A stretch of 64,000 bases of DNA from Burkholderiales bacterium (GCA_003963115.1 RXJQ01000040.1:83752-147751), one strand, 5' to 3'. Counted from the first letter of the stretch, positions 1 to 12,094 are shown. Numbers and translations: made by a program. The notes: generated by a model not told the origin, from the sequence alone.

Positions 1-2867
1 TAGGTGGCCTGCACCAGCAGTTGGCGCGGTGTGCTGACCTCGGGCAGCTTGCTCAAGGTGACGTTGCCGGCGCCCTTGCCATCCAGGGTCGCGGCCAACT
101 TGTCGGCCACGAGCTTGGCGCGGTCGTTGCGTGCGTGGGTGAAGACCTGATCGTCGTCTTCGTCCACATACTCTTCAGAGAAGAAGCCACGCGCATTGGG
201 GTCGCGGGGCTCACGCGGAGGCTGGAAGTTGAAGCCAGGGAAGCGCTGGGTGCGCAAGGCGCTGGCGATGTCGGCGTCGCCCAGTTGCGCCGACACCCGC
301 ACCGGCAGGCCTGCCGCACCGCCGCCGTTGCCATAGTTGATCTGCAGGCCGATGGGCACATCCTTGGGTTGGATCAGCGCGCCCTTGGGCCCGATGATGC
401 GACCGGTCATCACCGGCAGACGGAACTCCTCGACACGGAAGCTGCCGGTGGGCACGTAGCCGCGATGTCCGTGAGGCCAGCGCAAGGAGACGTCGTAGAC
501 GCCGAGCTTGGCGTCTTCGGGGATCTGGAACGTGGTGTCGGCATGGCGGTGCTCGCGCCAGCTCAAGGGAAACTTGAACTCCTGGCCGCTGCCTTGGTGC
601 ACGATGCGGACCTCGTCGGGCAGTTCATCGTCACGCAGCAGGCGCAGGCCGGTGAGCAGCTCGGCGCGGGCGTGATGCTGCATCGACACCGTCTGGCCGG
701 CGCGCAGCAGGGTACGGTCGAACACCGTGTGGAAGCGCTGGGGCTCGGGGTTGTAGCGGCCTGCGCTGTTGATGTGAAAGCGCCAGGACTCGATGCCCTC
801 GTTCCAACTGGACCACACGAAGGCCATGTCGGCGCGGCCCTTCTCGTCGGTCTTGCGGGCGCTGATGAAATAGCCTTCCTCACGCCCGGACTGGTCGGCC
901 GAACAGTAGCTCCAGCTCAGCGAGGGCAGGGCCTCGTCCACCTTGGCGAAACCGTGCTGGTCGGTGCGGCCTTTCCAGACCGATTGGCCGCGGCAGTCCG
1001 AGATCTGGATCACGGCGTTGGGCACGGGCCTGGCCTTGTCCAGCGTGGTCACCCACACGCCCGAGTTGATGGCACCCCATTTGAAATGCACGCCCAGGTT
1101 GGTGACCAGCACGCTGGTGCGCACATACATGGGCGCGTCGCGGTCCAGCAGCGCCTGGCCCAGCTTGGGCGACTCGATCTCGACCACATGGAAGCCCGGC
1201 TGCGGCATGGGGATGCCGATGACCTCGAAGGGATGCGGATCGGTCTTGGCCTGACTGGGCAGGCTCATGCGCTGGGCAGCCTTCTCGCGGTTGAGCAGGC
1301 TGACGGTGCGGGTCTGAACCAGGTTGGCGGCATCGGGGTTGTAGCCCGGCTGATTGTCGACGTCATCGGCCTCGTCTTCCCCATAGCGCTTGACGGGGCG
1401 CTTGGGCTTGGCCTTGGTGTGGACGGGCGGCAGCTTGACGTGCAGCTCGCTTTCCACCTCGTCACGACGCAGGCGGCTCTCGTCATAGCGTTTGACCTTG
1501 GCCAGCCAGTCGATGATGGCCGCATCGTCCGAGAGCTTGAGGTCGCGCACCGCGCTCTTGCCGGTGGGCGTGGGTGCGTCAGGCTGCAAGCCTTTGACGG
1601 CCAGGTCGCCTTCAACATGGCGCACCGTCACGGGCAAGGTGGGCTCGGCATTGAGTTCCAGGATGCCGAAGGTGGCGCGCGGGAACTTGGCCAGTGGCGG
1701 TGCCTCGGCGGTGCGTGTCTTGATCGGGAAGGCGCTGGCGTTGCCCAAGGGGCGGCCCGAGTCATCTTTCAGGTCGGCGGGGATCTCGATGCTGACGGCC
1801 GAGCTGTCAGGGAAGGTCGGTGCGAATTCCACGGCGCTCACTGCGCTCTCGGACGGGTCGATCTTGACCTCGCCCCGGTTGCGCGTGAAAAAGTAGAACC
1901 ATTTGCGGATGCCACTGGCTTCCACGCTCACCAGACGCTCCTGGGTTTCGCCACGGTCTTGTTCGACCAGGGGCTTGTGCTCGCCATCGGCGGCCTTGAG
2001 CACGATGCGCTCGGCCAGCTTGCGCGGCACGGGCGAAGAGAACTCGATGCGCATGGGCCGGATGGGCAGGCAATCCGAGCGGGCATTGACGCGTTCGCAG
2101 GTGAAGCTGGCCGTGAAGGGCGGCCGCACCTTGTATTCGAGTTCGCGGTCGGCCGAGTTGGGTACGCCCGAAGGTGTGGTGATGCCGCGCGCCCACACCA
2201 GGCTCACGCGTGCATCGGGGGGCAGCGGGCGGGCGCAGCGCACGGCCACCACGCGCTCCTGCTGTGCGACCAGGCCCACGGCCTTGAGGATGTCGGTGCG
2301 GACCTGGCCGCCCACCACGGCCACAGGCAGGCGCTCGGAGACCCCGCTGACCTCGCAGTAGGCGTGCTTTTCGATGCTGGCCTGTGTGGCCACGCCATTG
2401 AGCAGCAGCGCGAAGACCTGTTCTTCCTCGATCTTGCTGTAGTCGCCAGGGGAAGGATAGGCCCTCACGACCGAGGGGCCACCGGTGCTGAAGGCAAAGC
2501 GTGTGTCGCCGGTGAGGGCCTCGCCGCTCAGGGCCTTGACGCCCGGGCTCAGCGCCAGGCCGCAGCGTGTGCCGGCGGGCAGGTCTTGCGTGAAGTCGTA
2601 GACCCAGGTCTTGTCGTCCACCCAGCGACCGGTGCCGGTGATGGGCTTGTCGTTCTGGCAGGACACATTGAAGGGCGAAGGCAGGCGCGGGTCGCCGAAC
2701 TTCACCATCGAGTCCGAAAACGTCACACGGGCCTGCCGGACCTTGGCCACCTCGCCTTGGGGCGACATCGTCTGCACGGTCACGGCCAGGGCGTGGGTGA
2801 TCACGGCGGCGCAGGCCAGGGCCAGGCCGGATTGAAGGTATGCCTGAATCTTGCGTGATGAGCCCAT
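1..2867 (-). CDS. Alpha-2-macroglobulin family protein, N-terminal part (cut by window edge)
   Basis: The frame is open from an ATG at 2867 to the left edge, about 955 codons with no stop, so the C-terminal half is missing. Residues 1-28 form a signal peptide ending in an Ala-Leu-Ala cleavage site. The following 120 residues look like the first macroglobulin-like beta domain of large bacterial alpha-2-macroglobulins (a TFSD-type strand, then a segment ending FAFSTGGP). A later region, roughly residues 700-900, resembles the MG2/bait-proximal domains. Bacterial members are periplasmic protease traps, often paired with penicillin-binding protein 1C. The thioester region and any pbpC neighbour would lie outside the window, so neither can be checked. 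The family call rests on overall domain character and size. A long open frame on the opposite strand is its antisense shadow. Confidence 0.8.
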   Translation of the reverse strand, partial: MGSSRKIQAYLQSGLALACAAVITHALAVTVQTMSPQGEVAKVRQARVTFSDSMVKFGDPRLPSPFNVSCQNDKPITGTGRWVDDKTWVYDFTQDLPAGTRCGLALSPGVKALSGEALTGDTRFAFSTGGPSVVRAYPSPGDYSKIEEEQVFALLLNGVATQASIEKHAYCEVSGVSERLPVAVVGGQVRTDILKAVGLVAQQERVVAVRCARPLPPDARVSLVWARGITTPSGVPNSADRELEYKVRPPFTASFTCERVNARSDCLPIRPMRIEFSSPVPRKLAERIVLKAADGEHKPLVEQDRGETQERLVSVEASGIRKWFYFFTRNRGEVKIDPSESAVSAVEFAPTFPDSSAVSIEIPADLKDDSGRPLGNASAFPIKTRTAEAPPLAKFPRATFGILELNAEPTLPVTVRHVEGDLAVKGLQPDAPTPTGKSAVRDLKLSDDAAIIDWLAKVKRYDESRLRRDEVESELHVKLPPVHTKAKPKRPVKRYGEDEADDVDNQPGYNPDAANLVQTRTVSLLNREKAAQRMSLPSQAKTDPHPFEVIGIPMPQPGFHVVEIESPKLGQALLDRDAPMYVRTSVLVTNLGVHFKWGAINSGVWVTTLDKARPVPNAVIQISDCRGQSVWKGRTDQHGFAKVDEALPSLSWSYCSADQSGREEGYFISARKTDEKGRADMAFVWSSWNEGIESWRFHINSAGRYNPEPQRFHTVFDRTLLRAGQTVSMQHHARAELLTGLRLLRDDELPDEVRIVHQGSGQEFKFPLSWREHRHADTTFQIPEDAKLGVYDVSLRWPHGHRGYVPTGSFRVEEFRLPVMTGRIIGPKGALIQPKDVPIGLQINYGNGGGAAGLPVRVSAQLGDADIASALRTQRFPGFNFQPPREPRDPNARGFFSEEYVDEDDDQVFTHARNDRAKLVADKLAATLDGKGAGNVTLSKLPEVSTPRQLLVQAT

Positions 2868-3020
2868 GGCCCGCTCCCCTTTGTCGTTGGTCGGACCTTG
2901 GTGCCGACAATCGGGGAACTATAAGGGTGCGCAGGGGGGCTTCGGGCGGCCGGCATCACCCTCTTGAGAAGGAGGGCCGAGAAGGTGCGGTCGTCGTTAT
3001 CAGGTGGTATCGGTCGAGTA

Positions 3021-3299
3021 TCAGCGGTGGCCGTGGGCGCGCGCGTTTTGCTCTGCAGCGGCCTGACGGCGGCGCTCGCGACGTTGCGCCCACTCGTCCC
3101 GCAGGCTGGAGCCGGTGTCGACCTCGACCTGTGCCGTGCGATGGCGATATCGCCACAGCGCCGTCAAGCCACCTGCGGTGAACAGGAGCAGGGCGCTGAG
3201 CAGGCTGGGCACGCTGAAGCCAAAGGCAGGCACCAGGGCGGCGCCCGTCGCGATATAGAGCGCGGGCAGCTTGCTGTAAATCGACTCAGGAATCCACAT
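3021..3299 (-). CDS. Small two-helix membrane protein, function unknown
   Basis: This is a 92-residue protein starting at the ATG at 3299 (MWIPESIYSKLP...). Two hydrophobic segments at about residues 11-27 and 30-47 are followed by a charged Arg/Gln/Ala-rich cytoplasmic-type tail (RRERRRQAAAEQ). A longer start 18 codons upstream is possible but adds residues with no membrane or signal character. It lies between the alpha-2-macroglobulin gene and a divergent envelope protein gene. I do not recognise a named family. The hydrophobic-then-basic layout resembles the many small inner-membrane proteins annotated as hypothetical in Burkholderiales. Confidence 0.6.
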   Translation of the reverse strand: MWIPESIYSKLPALYIATGAALVPAFGFSVPSLLSALLLFTAGGLTALWRYRHRTAQVEVDTGSSLRDEWAQRRERRRQAAAEQNARAHGHR

Positions 3300-3575
3300 C
3301 TTCAAACTGGCTACAACAACACCATGCCGACATGGTGGCAAAGCAAGAGACATTTGGGGCGCAGCGGCCCCCCCGCAAGCCGAGGGGTTGGCGGCGCAAA
3401 ACTGGATGTTGCGTGAACTATTGCCGCCGGCACAGGGCCTGGTGCTCCAGGGTCAGGCGAATGGCTCCGTGGGTCACCCCTTCCTTCAGGGGCACCAAAG
3501 CGGACAGCCCATCAGGGGCGTTACCGTGCTGGCTGCACAGGCCAACACCGCAAGACAACGCTGAAGGGATCGCTC

Positions 3576-4250
3576 GTGAACACCAACCGCCGCACCGTCG
3601 TGACATGGGGGATGCTTAACCTGGCCCTGTTGGGCAGCGGCTGCTCGACCACGCCCAAGCTCATCCACCAGCGCTACACCGAGAAGGTGTCGACCGTGAT
3701 GATCACGCAGGACCGCAAGCAGTTCGTGGTGCTGGGCGAGCATCACCACTATATCTTCACCGCGCCGCCCGGCCTGGTGGCCTTGCTGGGTTCGCCCTTG
3801 CAGGCCAAGGCCGGTGCGCAGTTCAGCCCCTTCGAAGTTTCGCTCGATGGCGGCACGAGCGGCCGCTATCACCTGAGCTTGCCGGCATCCTTGTCGGACG
3901 AGGAAGCCGAGCAGGCCAAGGCCATGGGATTCGAGCATAAGGCCGATGGCAGCTGGCAGCTCGATGGCGAGCTGACCGGCAAGCGCTACATCCAGAACTA
4001 CACGCTGCGCACGGGCCGCATCCACGCCAATCTGTCGCACACCTATGAGGTGAGCGTGGAGGCCGAGGAGACCCCGGGGGAGCAAGCCGCGCAGAAGCTG
4101 GCCTCGCCCATCGCCCAGACGGCCGATGGCATGCTGATGGTGTACTTCGCCGTGCTGGTGCCCATCCTGATTCCGCTGATTTTTTTGACGCGGGAGAAGC
4201 ATCAGGACGTGAAGGCCGTGAGCCCCGCTTCGGCGGCGTCCCAGCCCTGA
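3576..4250 (+). CDS. Probable membrane-anchored lipoprotein, function unknown
   Basis: The 224-residue product begins with two Arg, then a hydrophobic stretch and a Cys at residue 23 (LLGSGCSTT). This is close to, but not a perfect match for, a lipobox. A second hydrophobic segment lies near the C-terminus, about residues 180-200 (VYFAVLVPILIPLIFL), before a basic tail. The central 150 residues are soluble and mostly beta-like, with no motif I can name. The 276 bases before it carry no gene and nothing recognisable. The next gene is a methyltransferase on the same strand about 70 bases on. Whether it is acylated is uncertain because the -3 position is Gly rather than Leu. Confidence 0.6.
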   Translation: MNTNRRTVVTWGMLNLALLGSGCSTTPKLIHQRYTEKVSTVMITQDRKQFVVLGEHHHYIFTAPPGLVALLGSPLQAKAGAQFSPFEVSLDGGTSGRYHLSLPASLSDEEAEQAKAMGFEHKADGSWQLDGELTGKRYIQNYTLRTGRIHANLSHTYEVSVEAEETPGEQAAQKLASPIAQTADGMLMVYFAVLVPILIPLIFLTREKHQDVKAVSPASAASQP

Positions 4251-4320
4251 TCGACTTGACTGCCTGACTGTTCTGCGCTGAATCAGATGCGGGGCGGTGG
4301 ATCTTGTGCAACCATGCGCC

Positions 4321-4953
4321 ATGGGCCTGAACCAGCAAGATCTGCAACGCATCACCGACACCACCATCGCGCACTACGAAGCGAGTGCGGCGCAGTTCTG
4401 GTTGGGCACGCGCGACCACGATGTCAGCCAGAACATGGCTGCCCTGCTGGGCCACATCGAGGGTGAGGCGCCTTACGAGATCCTCGACTTCGGCTGTGGG
4501 CCCGGACGCGATCTCAAGGCTTTCACCGACATGGGCCACCGCGCCACAGGTCTGGAAGGCACGCCCAGTTTCGCGGCCATGGCCCGCACCCACAGTGGTT
4601 GCGAGGTGCTGGTGCAAAGCTTTCTGGCGCTGGACTTGCCTGTTGCCCGCTTTGATGGCGTGTTCGCCAATGCCGCGCTCTTCCATGTGCCGACACAGGA
4701 GCTGCCACGCGTGTTGCGCGAGCTGTGGACCACGCTCAAGCCTGGCGGCGTGCTGTTCAGCTCCAACCCGCGTGGCCAGGACGAAGAAGGTTGGCATGCA
4801 GGCCGCTACGGCGCCTTCCACAGCTGGCCGGCTTGGCGCCGCTACCTGCTGGAAGCAGGCTTTACCGAGCTGGAGCACTACTACCGGCCCGATGGCCTGC
4901 CGCGCGAGCAGCAGCCCTGGCTGGCCAGCGTGTGGCGCAAGCCGCGCACCTGA
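4321..4953 (+). CDS. Class I SAM-dependent methyltransferase
   Basis: This 210-residue protein carries the SAM-binding motif I at residues 56-63 (DFGCGPGR) after a helical N-terminus. An acidic residue follows at the end of the next strand, and there is a post-motif segment 'LPRVLRELWTTLKPGGVLFSS', typical of the methyltransferase-11/25 family that acts on small molecules. The substrate cannot be read from the sequence. A GTG start eight codons upstream is possible; the ATG at 4321 is preferred because it begins the conserved-looking part. The next gene starts 18 bases after the stop on the same strand, so the two are probably co-transcribed. Confidence 0.75.
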   Translation: MGLNQQDLQRITDTTIAHYEASAAQFWLGTRDHDVSQNMAALLGHIEGEAPYEILDFGCGPGRDLKAFTDMGHRATGLEGTPSFAAMARTHSGCEVLVQSFLALDLPVARFDGVFANAALFHVPTQELPRVLRELWTTLKPGGVLFSSNPRGQDEEGWHAGRYGAFHSWPAWRRYLLEAGFTELEHYYRPDGLPREQQPWLASVWRKPRT

Positions 4954-4971
4954 ACCAGACTGGGCCCATCG

Positions 4972-6474
4972 ATGTCCATCGAACTGGTCCAGGCTTTGCA
5001 AAGGCAGTTGCACGCGCAACTGATTGAAACCCACATCTCCTGGGTATTGCTCGATGGCACCCATGCCTGGAAGATCAAGAAGCCGGTCACGCTGTCGTTT
5101 CTGGACTTTTCCAGCCTGACCACGCGCCACCGGCTTTGCCATGAGGAGCTGGCGCTCAACCGCAGGCTGGCGCCTTCGCTCTACCTGGATGTCTCGCCCA
5201 TCAGTGGCACGGCCGAAGCGCCTGAACTGGGCGGCACGGGCGAGCCCATCGAGTACGCCTTGCGCATGAAGCAGTTCGATGCGGGGGCATTGTTCAGCGA
5301 ACGCCTGGCCCATGGCCAGCTGATGCCCGATCATCTGGTGCAGCTGGCCGAGAAGCTGGCCGCCTTCCATGCGCAGGCGCCTCAGGCAGGCCAAGCCGAT
5401 GACTGGGGATCGCCTGCCCGCATCACGCGCCCAGTCGAGACGCTGATGCAGGGCTTGCAAGCCCACGGCTGTGAAGCGGCCTGCGCAGCCTTGCAGCCTT
5501 GGTTGCAACAGCAAGCCCAGGTTCTGCATGCCATCTGGCTTCAGCGCCGCCAGGATGGCTGGGTGATCGAAGGCCATGGCGACCTGCACCTGGCCAATGC
5601 CGTGTTGCTGCCCGAAGGCGCCACGGCCTTTGACTGCATCGAGTTCGACCCGGCCTTGCGCTGGGTCGATGGCCTCAGCGACATCGCCTTCATGGCGATG
5701 GACCTGATGGCCCATGGCCACGATGACCTGGCCTGGTGCTTCCTCAATGCCTACCTGGATGTGAGGGGCGACCATGCCGGCCTGCCCGTGCTGCGCTACT
5801 ACCTGGTCTACCGTGCCCTGGTGCGGGCGCTGGTGGCCCGCCTGCGGGCAGACCAGGGCGGCGCGGACCGCAGGCCCGACTACCTCGCGCTGGCGCTGCG
5901 CCTGAGCGCACCCGCGCCCGCGAGGCTGCTCATCACGCATGGCGTGTCGGGTTCAGGCAAGACCCATGTATCGCGCCTGCTGGCGCGCGAGGCGGGGGCG
6001 GTGCACCTGCGCGCCGACGTCATCCGCAAACGCCTGTTCGGCCTGAGCCCGACGGTGGTGTCGCATGAGGTGGTGCCGGGCGGCATTTACACCGCCGAAG
6101 CCAACGCGGCCACGTATGCACGCTTGCTGGATTTGAGCAGATTGACCTTGCAGTGGGGCTGGCCGGTCATCGTGGATGCGACCTTTCTGGACGCGGCCGA
6201 TCGCCACCGCTTTGCCGAGCTGGCCCACTGTTTGAGCGTGCCCTTCACCATCCTGCACTGTCAGGCGCCAGGCGCGGTGCTGAGGGCCCGCATTGCGCAG
6301 CGCCAGGCGCGAGGCGGCGATGCCTCTGAAGCCACCCAAGAGGTGCTGAGCGCCCAGCAGGTGCGCGCACAGCCCCTGAGCAGCCAGGAGTTGCCCCATA
6401 CGCTGACGCTTGACGCGAGCAGGCCTTGGCCCGCTGGCGAGCTGGCCGCACAATGGCGTGCCATGGCCGGCTGA
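4972..6474 (+). CDS. Fused aminoglycoside-phosphotransferase-like / P-loop kinase protein
   Basis: This 500-residue two-domain protein has a protein-kinase-like (APH/COG2187) N-terminal half with the catalytic-loop motif HGDLH at 202-206. An acidic metal-binding segment follows (AFDCIEFDP). The C-terminal half (COG0645 type) begins with a Walker A motif, GVSGSGKT, at 324-331. It continues with a nucleoside/short-chain-kinase-like domain including a 'VIVDATFLD' strand. This fusion is a known but poorly characterised bacterial family of predicted kinases; no substrate is established. It follows the methyltransferase gene closely, and a DHH-family gene begins 36 bases after it on the same strand. 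Confidence 0.82.
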   Translation: MSIELVQALQRQLHAQLIETHISWVLLDGTHAWKIKKPVTLSFLDFSSLTTRHRLCHEELALNRRLAPSLYLDVSPISGTAEAPELGGTGEPIEYALRMKQFDAGALFSERLAHGQLMPDHLVQLAEKLAAFHAQAPQAGQADDWGSPARITRPVETLMQGLQAHGCEAACAALQPWLQQQAQVLHAIWLQRRQDGWVIEGHGDLHLANAVLLPEGATAFDCIEFDPALRWVDGLSDIAFMAMDLMAHGHDDLAWCFLNAYLDVRGDHAGLPVLRYYLVYRALVRALVARLRADQGGADRRPDYLALALRLSAPAPARLLITHGVSGSGKTHVSRLLAREAGAVHLRADVIRKRLFGLSPTVVSHEVVPGGIYTAEANAATYARLLDLSRLTLQWGWPVIVDATFLDAADRHRFAELAHCLSVPFTILHCQAPGAVLRARIAQRQARGGDASEATQEVLSAQQVRAQPLSSQELPHTLTLDASRPWPAGELAAQWRAMAG

Positions 6475-6510
6475 CATGCCAGTCCAGGATTTCAGGAAGG
6501 CGGGGATGCG

Positions 6511-7470
6511 ATGCGCTTCGATGTGTGCAACGGCGATGCTGATGGTTTGTGTGCCACGGTGCAATGGCACTGGCACGAGCCCGCTGTGCCTGCGCAACTG
6601 ATCACCGGCCTCAAGCGCGAGATCGCGCTGCTGGAGCGCGTGCAGGCTCAGGCGGGTGACGAGGTCAACGTCTTCGACCTGTCGATGCAGCGCAACCAGC
6701 CTGCCCTCCAGCGTTTGCTGGACACCGGCGTGATGGTGCGCTATGTGGACCACCATGAGACGGGCGATATCCCCAGGCACCCGCTGCTGCAAGCCCATAT
6801 CGACCTGGACAGCGCGGTGTGCACCAGCCTGCTGGTCGACCGTCTGGTCGACGGTGCATCGCGGCCCTGGGCCCTGGTCGGTGCTTATGGTGACAACCTT
6901 ACCACCGTGGCAGACGAGCTGGCACAGCGCAGTGGCTTGGGCGAGCGCGAATGCACGGCCTTGCGGCGCCTGGGCGAAGGCATCAACTACAACGCCTATG
7001 GCGAGACCCTGGCCGATGTGCACATGGCGCCTGAGCGGCTCTTTGGCCTGCTGGTGCGTTTTCGCAGCCCGCTGGACCTCGTGAGGCAAGACCCCATCGC
7101 CGACGAGCTGGACGCCTTGCGGCGCGACGACCTGCGCCAGGCCCGCGCCCTCAAGCCTGCATGGGAAGGTGCGCAGGGCCGGGTGCTGTGCCTGCCCGAT
7201 GAGGCCTGGGCGAGGCGTGTGGTGGGCGTGCTGGCCAACGAGCTGGCGCATGAGGCACCGGCGCAAGCTCATGCCGTGTTGTGTCTTCAGGCGCAGGGGT
7301 GGCATGTCGTGAGCGTGCGGGCACCCCTGGCAAGGCCTTGCGGCGCCGCGACCTTGTGTCAGGCTTTCGGCGGCAATGGGCGGGCCCGCGCGGCCGGCAT
7401 CGATACCTTGGCGGCTGAAGACCTGCCACGCTTCATCGATGCCTTTGCCCACATGAGCTGGGGTGCTTGA
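6511..7470 (+). CDS. DHH-superfamily phosphoesterase-like protein
   Basis: This 319-residue protein has the N-terminal metal-binding pattern NGDADG (7-12), a second acidic motif 'NVFDLS' and the signature DHHE at 80-83. These are the metal ligands of the DHH family (RecJ, NrnA, pyrophosphatases). The end resembles the glycine-rich DHHA1 substrate-binding tail (FGGNGRARAAGID). Its size fits small stand-alone DHH phosphodiesterases rather than RecJ. The likely activity is hydrolysis of a phosphodiester or phosphoanhydride, but the substrate is unknown. A good Shine-Dalgarno (AGGAAGG) precedes the ATG by about ten bases. It is the last gene of the three-gene run from 4321. Confidence 0.78.
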   Translation: MRFDVCNGDADGLCATVQWHWHEPAVPAQLITGLKREIALLERVQAQAGDEVNVFDLSMQRNQPALQRLLDTGVMVRYVDHHETGDIPRHPLLQAHIDLDSAVCTSLLVDRLVDGASRPWALVGAYGDNLTTVADELAQRSGLGERECTALRRLGEGINYNAYGETLADVHMAPERLFGLLVRFRSPLDLVRQDPIADELDALRRDDLRQARALKPAWEGAQGRVLCLPDEAWARRVVGVLANELAHEAPAQAHAVLCLQAQGWHVVSVRAPLARPCGAATLCQAFGGNGRARAAGIDTLAAEDLPRFIDAFAHMSWGA

Positions 7471-7560
7471 GCGCGCCTTTTGTGCTGGGTCAAATTTGGC
7501 CAGCCAGGGCTTCAGTAAGGTGAATGGGCCGTCTCTTGAGACACCACCGGTCCACGCACC

Positions 7561-8739
7561 ATGAACCTCCATCCCGCCGCACTCGATCGCATCGAAACCG
7601 TTCGCCGTATCGCCCGGGAGGTTGCGGGGCCGGCCGCCGATGTCGTGGACCGACAGGGGCGTTTCCCCCGCGAGGTCATCAACGCGCTCAAGGCCGAGCG
7701 CCTGCTGTCGGCCTATGTGCCGCAAAGCCTGGGCGGCCACGGCGCGGGCATGGTCGAGCTGGGTCTGATGTGCGAGGCGCTGGGGCAACGCTGCGCGTCG
7801 GCGGCCATGGTGTTCGCCATGCACCAGGTGCAGGTTGGGTGCCTGGTTCGCCACGGGCACACGCCCTATTTTCAGGACTACCTCAACGACCTGGTGCGGC
7901 AGCAGCGCCTGATTGCCTCGGTGACGTCTGAAGCGGGCGTGGGCGGTTCGGTGCGCACCAGCATCTGCAACATCGCGCAGCAAGGCGAGCAGTGCAGCGT
8001 GCGCAAGGAGGGCACGGTCGTGTCTTATGGCGAAGATGCCGATGACCTGCTGATGACCGTGCGCCGCAGCGAAGCCTCGGCGGCCAGCGACCAGGCCCTG
8101 GTGCTGGTCACCAAGCGGCAATGCGAGATGCAGCAGATCAGCAGCTGGGACGCGATGGGCATGCGGGGCACCTGCAGCCCGGGCTATGTGATCAGCGCGC
8201 AGTTCAACGCCGGGCAGATCGTGCCCGACCCCTTTGCCGACATCAATGCCCACACCATGGTGCCCTGGGCGCACATCCTGTGGGCCTCGGCCTGGCTGGG
8301 GATCGCAACCGATGCCGTGGCGCGCGCGCGGGCCTTCGTGCGTGACACCGCCAAGCGCATGGGCGGCGGCACACCACCTACCGTATCGCGCTTGAGTGAA
8401 GTGGCCGCTCGCCTGCAACTGATGCGGGCCCAGGTGCGTGAACGCGCGCAGTACTACGCCACCTTGATGCACCAGCCCGATGGTGGCCGCGACACCTTGT
8501 CGTCGGTGGGTTTTGCGGTGGAGCTCAACCACCTCAAGCTCAATGCCTCGGAGTTGGTGGCCGAGATCTGCACCAAGGCCCTGCGCATCACCGGCACGAC
8601 CGGCTACCGCAATGATTCGCCCTACAGCGTGGCCCGTCATCTGCGCGACGCCCACTCCGCGGCCTTGATGATCGGCAACGAGCGCATCCATGCCGCCAAC
8701 GGCGCCTTGCACCTGGTCTACAAGGACGACGTGCTGTGA
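7561..8739 (+). CDS. Acyl-CoA dehydrogenase family flavoprotein
   Basis: The 392-residue protein has the standard acyl-CoA dehydrogenase plan. There is an all-helical N-domain (about 1-125) with the 'LGGHGAGMVELGLMCEALG' region, a central beta-domain (125-245) with an 'SWDAMGMRGT' turn, and a C-terminal helical bundle (250-390) for FAD and tetramer contacts. It lacks the extensions of very-long-chain enzymes. The genes around it are unrelated, so no pathway is suggested. It could oxidise an acyl-CoA or an acyl-carrier-protein-bound substrate. No clear Shine-Dalgarno is visible; the start is taken from the family alignment. Confidence 0.85.
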   Translation: MNLHPAALDRIETVRRIAREVAGPAADVVDRQGRFPREVINALKAERLLSAYVPQSLGGHGAGMVELGLMCEALGQRCASAAMVFAMHQVQVGCLVRHGHTPYFQDYLNDLVRQQRLIASVTSEAGVGGSVRTSICNIAQQGEQCSVRKEGTVVSYGEDADDLLMTVRRSEASAASDQALVLVTKRQCEMQQISSWDAMGMRGTCSPGYVISAQFNAGQIVPDPFADINAHTMVPWAHILWASAWLGIATDAVARARAFVRDTAKRMGGGTPPTVSRLSEVAARLQLMRAQVRERAQYYATLMHQPDGGRDTLSSVGFAVELNHLKLNASELVAEICTKALRITGTTGYRNDSPYSVARHLRDAHSAALMIGNERIHAANGALHLVYKDDVL

Positions 8740-8862
8740 GGTTCCCGAGATTCCTCGCGCAGATCCCTCGCATGGGGGGAGTCCAGTCAGATCATGTCGG
8801 CCCCGCTGCGTCGACCGCGTATTCCCCATCAAGGCCTTTGTTGTCAGGCCTGCAAGGAGTAC

Positions 8863-8955
8863 ATGATGTTGTGGGTGCCTGGTGTCCCCTGGGGTTTCGT
8901 GGTGTTCAGCCTGGTCGTGCTGCTGATCAGCCATTTTCGCTGGCCTCACCTTTGA
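8863..8955 (+). CDS. 30-residue single-pass membrane micropeptide
   Basis: A short frame starts ATG ATG at 8863/8866 behind a good Shine-Dalgarno (AAGGAG, 8854-8859) and ends at a TGA at 8953-8955. The product is almost entirely hydrophobic: a short N-terminus (MMLWVPGVPWG), about 12 aliphatic residues (FVVFSLVVLLIS) and a small basic/aromatic C-terminus (HFRWPHL). It would cross the membrane once. It sits in the otherwise empty gap between an acyl-CoA dehydrogenase gene and slyX. The ribosome-binding site and the coherent transmembrane character make it more than a chance frame, but its function is unknown. Confidence 0.5.
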   Translation: MMLWVPGVPWGFVVFSLVVLLISHFRWPHL

Positions 8956-8995
8956 GGCGTGTCCCAAGCCACCTGAATTCGGGTCCAATACGGGC

Positions 8996-9214
8996 ATGGA
9001 ACAAAGCGAGCTCATCGACAAGCGCCTCACCGACCTCGAAGTCAAGTCGGGCTTCACGGAAGACCTGCTGGACCACCTCAACCAGCTCGTGGCCCGGCAA
9101 CAGCAGCAGATCGATCTGCTGATCAACGAGGTCATCCAGCTGCGCCAGCAGGTGAACGACGCTGGCGGCGGCACCTTCCGCAGCCTGCACGACGAGATCC
9201 CGCCTCACTACTGA
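8996..9214 (+). CDS. slyX: SlyX family protein
   Basis: This is a 72-residue coiled-coil protein with the SlyX hallmarks: an acidic N-terminal helix (RLTDLEVKSGFTEDLL), a Gln-rich heptad region (ARQQQQIDLLINEVIQLRQQ) and the C-terminal DEIPPHY tail, which is the best family marker. SlyX is a small cytoplasmic protein of unclear molecular function, first noticed next to slyD in enterobacteria. Here it has no slyD neighbour. It converges on the hybrid kinase gene that ends at 9222, only seven bases away, and no terminator is visible between them. Confidence 0.9.
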   Translation: MEQSELIDKRLTDLEVKSGFTEDLLDHLNQLVARQQQQIDLLINEVIQLRQQVNDAGGGTFRSLHDEIPPHY

Positions 9215-9221
9215 GTGAGGA

Positions 9222-11876
<2,655 letters not shown>

Positions 11877-12094
11877 ACGGCCTCCCTCGCTGACGTGGCA
11901 TGGCGTCGATGCAAGGCGGGCTGCATACCTACAATGGTATGCCAGGATGAGGGCAAGGGACGCCAAATCGTTTGCCCGGCAAGCAATATGCAACAGCCTT
12001 TGCGCATGATCAAGATGCCAGCGATAAATCGAACTGAAATTCGCTGCCTTTCCCGGGTTCGCTGAGCGCGCTGGCTGAAAGAGCCGCTGTCGGC

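Noticed and set aside
21..2858. Very long plus-strand open frame (945 codons) opposite the alpha-2-macroglobulin gene
   Set aside because: It is the antisense shadow of a high-GC gene: low-complexity Ala/Gly/His/Gln composition with no domain, while the minus-strand frame has a signal peptide and conserved blocks.
3823..9174. Long minus-strand open frames opposite the methyltransferase, kinase fusion, DHH and dehydrogenase genes
   Set aside because: Same GC-driven antisense effect; the plus-strand frames carry clear family motifs and ribosome-binding sites.
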